Positions 60,591-64,000 of a stretch of DNA of 64,000 bases are shown here, one piece after another. Under the pieces are notes generated by a model. That model had not been told where the DNA came from. It searched no databases and saw only the letters and a list, made by a program, of their open reading frames with translations. The translations under genes and the position numbers were made by a program. Positions within the stretch are counted from its first letter, which is position 1. Each line of letters begins with the position of its first letter. The DNA is from Isoetes taiwanensis (Eukaryota; Streptophyta; Lycopodiopsida; Isoetales; Isoetaceae). Location: the NCBI GenBank assembly GCA_021234155.1, contig JAJEKV010000019.1, positions 2,463,999 through 2,527,998 on the forward strand. Reading direction: 5' to 3'.

Positions 60591-61448
60591 GGCACGACAA
60601 GAACTTGCAGCGTAGGAACATGCTAAAACTCGGACATGCACCGTAGGACGCATTAAATTTCTTGTATATATATATTATAAAGTTATAGCATAACTAGTAA
60701 TGGTGCCCAGCGTTGCTGGGCATAAGTTGGGAGCCTGTAAAGGTTTTGCTTGCAATTAGAAGCATGCAATCATAATCCAACTTTATCTTGGAAAATTGAA
60801 AAATGACTTGAGAAGTAGTTTATCTATCTTGAGAAATTGAAAAATGACTTGAGAAATAGTTTATCTTGGGAAATTGTAAAAGAACTTGAGAAGTAAGTCG
60901 TACACAAAATAAAACACAAAAGTAGGTTGCATGTAGAATATTCTATAAATGTATGAGGTGGCATGCGATAGTGTCCATATATGGCATCTTGAATGGGAAT
61001 TCTTGCAAATATATGTTAAGCAAAATCAAAGCTAAAGTTAAGAATGGGATGAAAGGCCTCATATCACGTCTAGAATGCCTAACATATAACAACATTGTTT
61101 AATTCCCAATATTTTGAGCATTGAATATTCCTTTGGCATTGCAATTATAAGCAACATTTGAAAATTAGAGTTCATTGTTATTCAGAAGCATTAAGAAAGA
61201 GTTTGCAACCTCCATCTCTCATAGTACGCCTCAAAAAAATAGCTTGATAATAAATGTGGCTATGCGCATATTCCAAAAAATATCATTGGAGCAAGTAGCA
61301 AGAATTTAGATAAAGGCTCCTTTCGGATGAACACCATCCCAATCAATTGCAGAGATGGGGTAGTGAATGTTGTGTTTATAAATAAATAAATTTATTAATC
61401 ATGCTTCTTGAGACCCTAATGGGCCATGAAGCAGCAAATACAATGAAT
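60591..61448. other. No gene; possible Helitron-like hairpin
   Basis: tgcccagcgttgctgggca (60,704-60,722) is a perfect 8-bp-stem, 3-nt-loop hairpin preceded by a tatatatatatt tract and taactagtaatgg, an arrangement seen at some plant Helitron ends. gaaaaatgacttgaga is repeated at about 60,790-60,860. No Rep/helicase coding was seen. Confidence 0.35.
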
Positions 61449-62681
61449 TCATTTTACTTCCAATAGAAGTTGTCTATGATTATCAACTTCCACTAAGAAA
61501 TCCCCCAATCTGTTAGGTTCAATTTGCATAAGCGAAAAAAAGTTTGTTTTATCAATATGGTGTTTCTCCCGAATTCCTTGATAGCAGCTACAGATAAGAA
61601 AAACATGAGATTCATCCTCAACCTCACCTGAGTTGCATAGTGTGCACAATCGATCTTCCCTGGGAATATTATGCCAACGTCCAGTTTCAATCTTCAAGTT
61701 GTGAGAGCTAGTTCTGTATTTTGCTATAACTCTTCTTGCCCTTTTGGAAATATGGGATCTAATGTAATCCTGATCAGAGTAGACTAACATGGGATTAACT
61801 TCGTTCTTGTAAAATGTAAACCTTGTCCCTTGTTTCTGCCACATCTGATCCACAACTTTTGTTTGGACTAATTTGCGAATGCCAACATCTGTATCTGGCC
61901 AATCTTGTTCTCTAATTTTCCATCTCTGATACCATTCCATCAGATCTCTATACCATCCCTTAAGCTTAGATTCTTCAGCCACAATACATGGTATTCTTGT
62001 ACTATCAAGACTTCTCAACCTGTTTACATAATTCAGCGCTAGACATAGTCCTTCGGCTTCTAATGGCAACATACCAAACTCAGCCAACATGATCTGATAT
62101 GGCACTTGATGTCTCATGCCTAATTCCTCTTGCAGAAAGATTTTCATGACGCTTTCCACTTTTGCCCACAAGCGAGCAGATATGGATGGTCCCCAAATTT
62201 GTACACCATAGAGCAACACTGTTTGCACCAAACACTTAAATAGCATTCTGCGCATGGACCAGCTGCTTAAATCCACCTTATTGCAGTCAGATAACATTCC
62301 ATACAAGGCCCTCTTACCTGCTGCCACCCTTTGTTTAATGCACTCTTTCCAACTGTAATTTGAGCTGAACACAAGTCCTAAGTATTTGTAACTTTCTACT
62401 GTTTCAAGTTGCAAACCCTTATACTGGAACACAGGCCTTTGAGTTGTACCAAAAACCATGACTTTAGATTTAGATAAATTTACAGCCATACCTCGTTCCT
62501 CACAAAATTCGGCCAAACTATCCATATGTCTGCTAATATGACCACGTCATCTGCATATAATAGTAATTGAAGAACAACGAGACCTACTTTAGTACTTGCA
62601 TGCCCTCGATCCCGTAACCATTGCTCCAATTCATCAATGAACAAGCCGAACAAAGTCGGAGAAGAGCGAACACCCTTGCTT
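61449..62681 (-). pseudogene. LINE ORF2 C-terminal half (RT palm to zinc domain)
   Basis: From motif B (QGC-like, then SPTLFGLFIDELEQWLRD) through YADDVVILAD (about 62,560) to a 358-codon frame (62,525-61,449) with NLSKSKVMVFG, YKYLGLVFSS and VLLYGVQIWG, and a C-terminal C-x2-C-x8-H-x4-C unit (CTLC...SHVFLIC). A small deletion and frameshift follow YADD near 62,525. Typical of non-LTR retrotransposon RT; the clade was not assigned. The upstream part ends at an A-run (62,694-62,683 on the minus strand), where another LINE's tail joins. Confidence 0.88.
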
Positions 62682-64000
62682 CTTTTTTTTTTTTGAGAGA
62701 GAGAAAGAAGCTTTTTAGTCATTAATTATAGAAAACAATTACATAATGTCATAGGCATCTCCAAAGAGATAAGCCATAAGATTTAAGCTAAAAGTATTTA
62801 CAAGTAGCTTAAAATAGTAGAAGATGAGAAAAATAATATAGTTCAATAACTTTGGATCCGATGAGATTTGTGTAAGAAGTAATCCTGAAATCCCAAGCAG
62901 TTGAGTCTCTGTGCAGAAAAAATGAGCCCTTGTACCTGGTAAAAGCAAAGAAAACTCAGAAATTATTTAAGTATGCAGGTAATGGAAGTGATCTTGGATC
63001 AGAGGCTGATAGATGGAAATTTGGTTGCTTCCCCAGTCCACCAGCTCAAGAAGCCTAACAGAGTTGCAAGTGGCCATTAAATGGATCAAGGTCCCAAAAC
63101 AATCTGCTCTTCCTCTATGGTAGTAGTAACTCTCCCTGTAGAGTTCAAATTGGGAATCAGTCATCTCCCTGCCATATCTGTGAATGAACCAGAATAGAGT
63201 TGTCATTAAATGAGTGCCTTTACAGAATTCATTTGCCCATAGAATTTCCCTTGCTGGAACTTCACTGTCTTTCCATTAAGTGCCCTTTTACTGTGCCAGT
63301 CCAGAAACTATAGTCATGGTTAAACTGAAATGTATCAACCCTGTTGTTTTCCAATTTTGTCATCATATATCCTCTTCTGCCCTATCATACTGGAGATCGA
63401 GCTTGAATTTACAGTTCCAGAGGTAATCTAGCAACAGAGCCATAAGAATTAGAACCAGGATCATGACAATGCAATTTAAAACTATTAAAAGGACCAGCAA
63501 AGTTTCCAAACAAATTCCACTTGTTGTCATATTTTTCATCATATTTGTTTTTGAGCAGTAGCCATCATTTCAATGTCATACATAATTTGAAATTTAATCC
63601 AAGCAATAGAAATTTGATGACCACCATGGAGGCACCTGTTTCTGTGTTTCCAAATATTCCATAAAATAATATAATAGACAGAATTTCTAAGAGGCTCATT
63701 ATAAATGAAATCAATTATACTCCTAGGCTTAGAGATGCCAAAAATTCCTAAAATCCAGACCCAAAGAATATCTAATTTTTGACATGTAAAGATGTGCTGG
63801 ACACTTTCAGTGGAATTACAACCAAGAGGACAAAGTTGAGAAATAGTATGATCTTGGCTAGAATAGATTCCGTGCATAAGTTCCAAGCAAGGAATACTTT
63901 TATTAGCTAAAAGCCAAGTGAAAAAAGTTATCTTTGGCTGGCAGTAATTCTTCCAGATATTTTTAAATAGCTTAGATTCAACATCAGAATTAATATTCCA
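62682..64000 (-). mobile_element. Second LINE, 3' part with poly(A), probably nested
   Basis: Open from the window edge (64,000) to 63,539: TFFTWLLANKSIPCLELM, then a zf-RVT zinc-binding unit (CPLGCNSTESVQHIFTC) typical of plant L1-like ORF2. Further minus-strand coding-like sequence (63,206-62,967, with MATCNSVRLLELVDWGSNQ) and a 3' UTR lead to an A-run at 62,694-62,683. The A-run lies within the other LINE's RT, next to motif B, same orientation, so this LINE seems inserted there. The 5' part lies outside the window. Confidence 0.75.

Overview
The window is nuclear DNA of a land plant, AT-rich and dominated by transposons. The evidence is a plastid-targeted UDP-sulfoquinovose synthase (SQD1), a NUDT26/27-like Nudix hydrolase with a transit-peptide-like N-terminus, GT-AG introns, remnants of two PLS-type PPR genes, a UBC8-like E2 fragment, a GDSL lipase remnant, Ty1-copia, LINE and TRIM elements, and telo-box and TATA promoter motifs. 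The PPR style and TE mix would fit a fern, lycophyte or gymnosperm, but sequence alone cannot settle the lineage.

Layout. 1-13,052: a 5.4-kb block (1-5,452) is repeated at 7,630-13,052, and each copy holds two tandem ~1.7-kb units and a copy of a short first-exon-like ORF. 13,053-18,730: an ORF remnant, a PPR pseudogene and a poly(A)-ended stretch. 18,731-28,448: a minus-strand retroelement with 2.48-kb direct terminal repeats around a Penelope/telomerase-like reverse transcriptase and a large unrecognised upstream frame. 28,703-30,972: degenerate arrays (TTGCCAC, then AATCT) ending in a ~650-bp fold-back. 31,721-32,858: a broken zinc-finger gene with a PCNA-box-like C-terminus. 33,394-37,127: a decayed Ty1-copia element abutting an unrelated GHGK-motif fragment. 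37,847-39,468: SQD1, intact in two exons. 40,155-43,153: weak coding-like fragments. 44,256-45,604: a PPR pseudogene running straight into E2 exons. 47,041-51,681: a short retroposon, a hairpin, an LTR fragment, a pentanucleotide array and a TRIM with perfect 5-bp target duplication. 53,155-55,708: the Nudix gene, six exons. 57,420-58,508: a GDSL pseudogene. 59,294-60,600: minisatellites and a tRNA-derived head. 61,449-64,000: two LINEs, one probably nested in the other.

Only SQD1 (sulfolipid head-group synthesis in plastids) and the Nudix gene (probably dinucleoside-polyphosphate hydrolysis) look intact. They are unrelated neighbours, as expected in a plant genome. The best candidate for something undescribed is the reverse-transcriptase element at 18.7-28.4 kb. 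Next are the fold-back at 30.3-31.0 kb, the PPR/E2 junction and the TRIM. Near-identical repeat copies differ in clusters at CAG/CTG sites, and several frames break in homopolymers, so some lesions may be consensus errors rather than real mutations.
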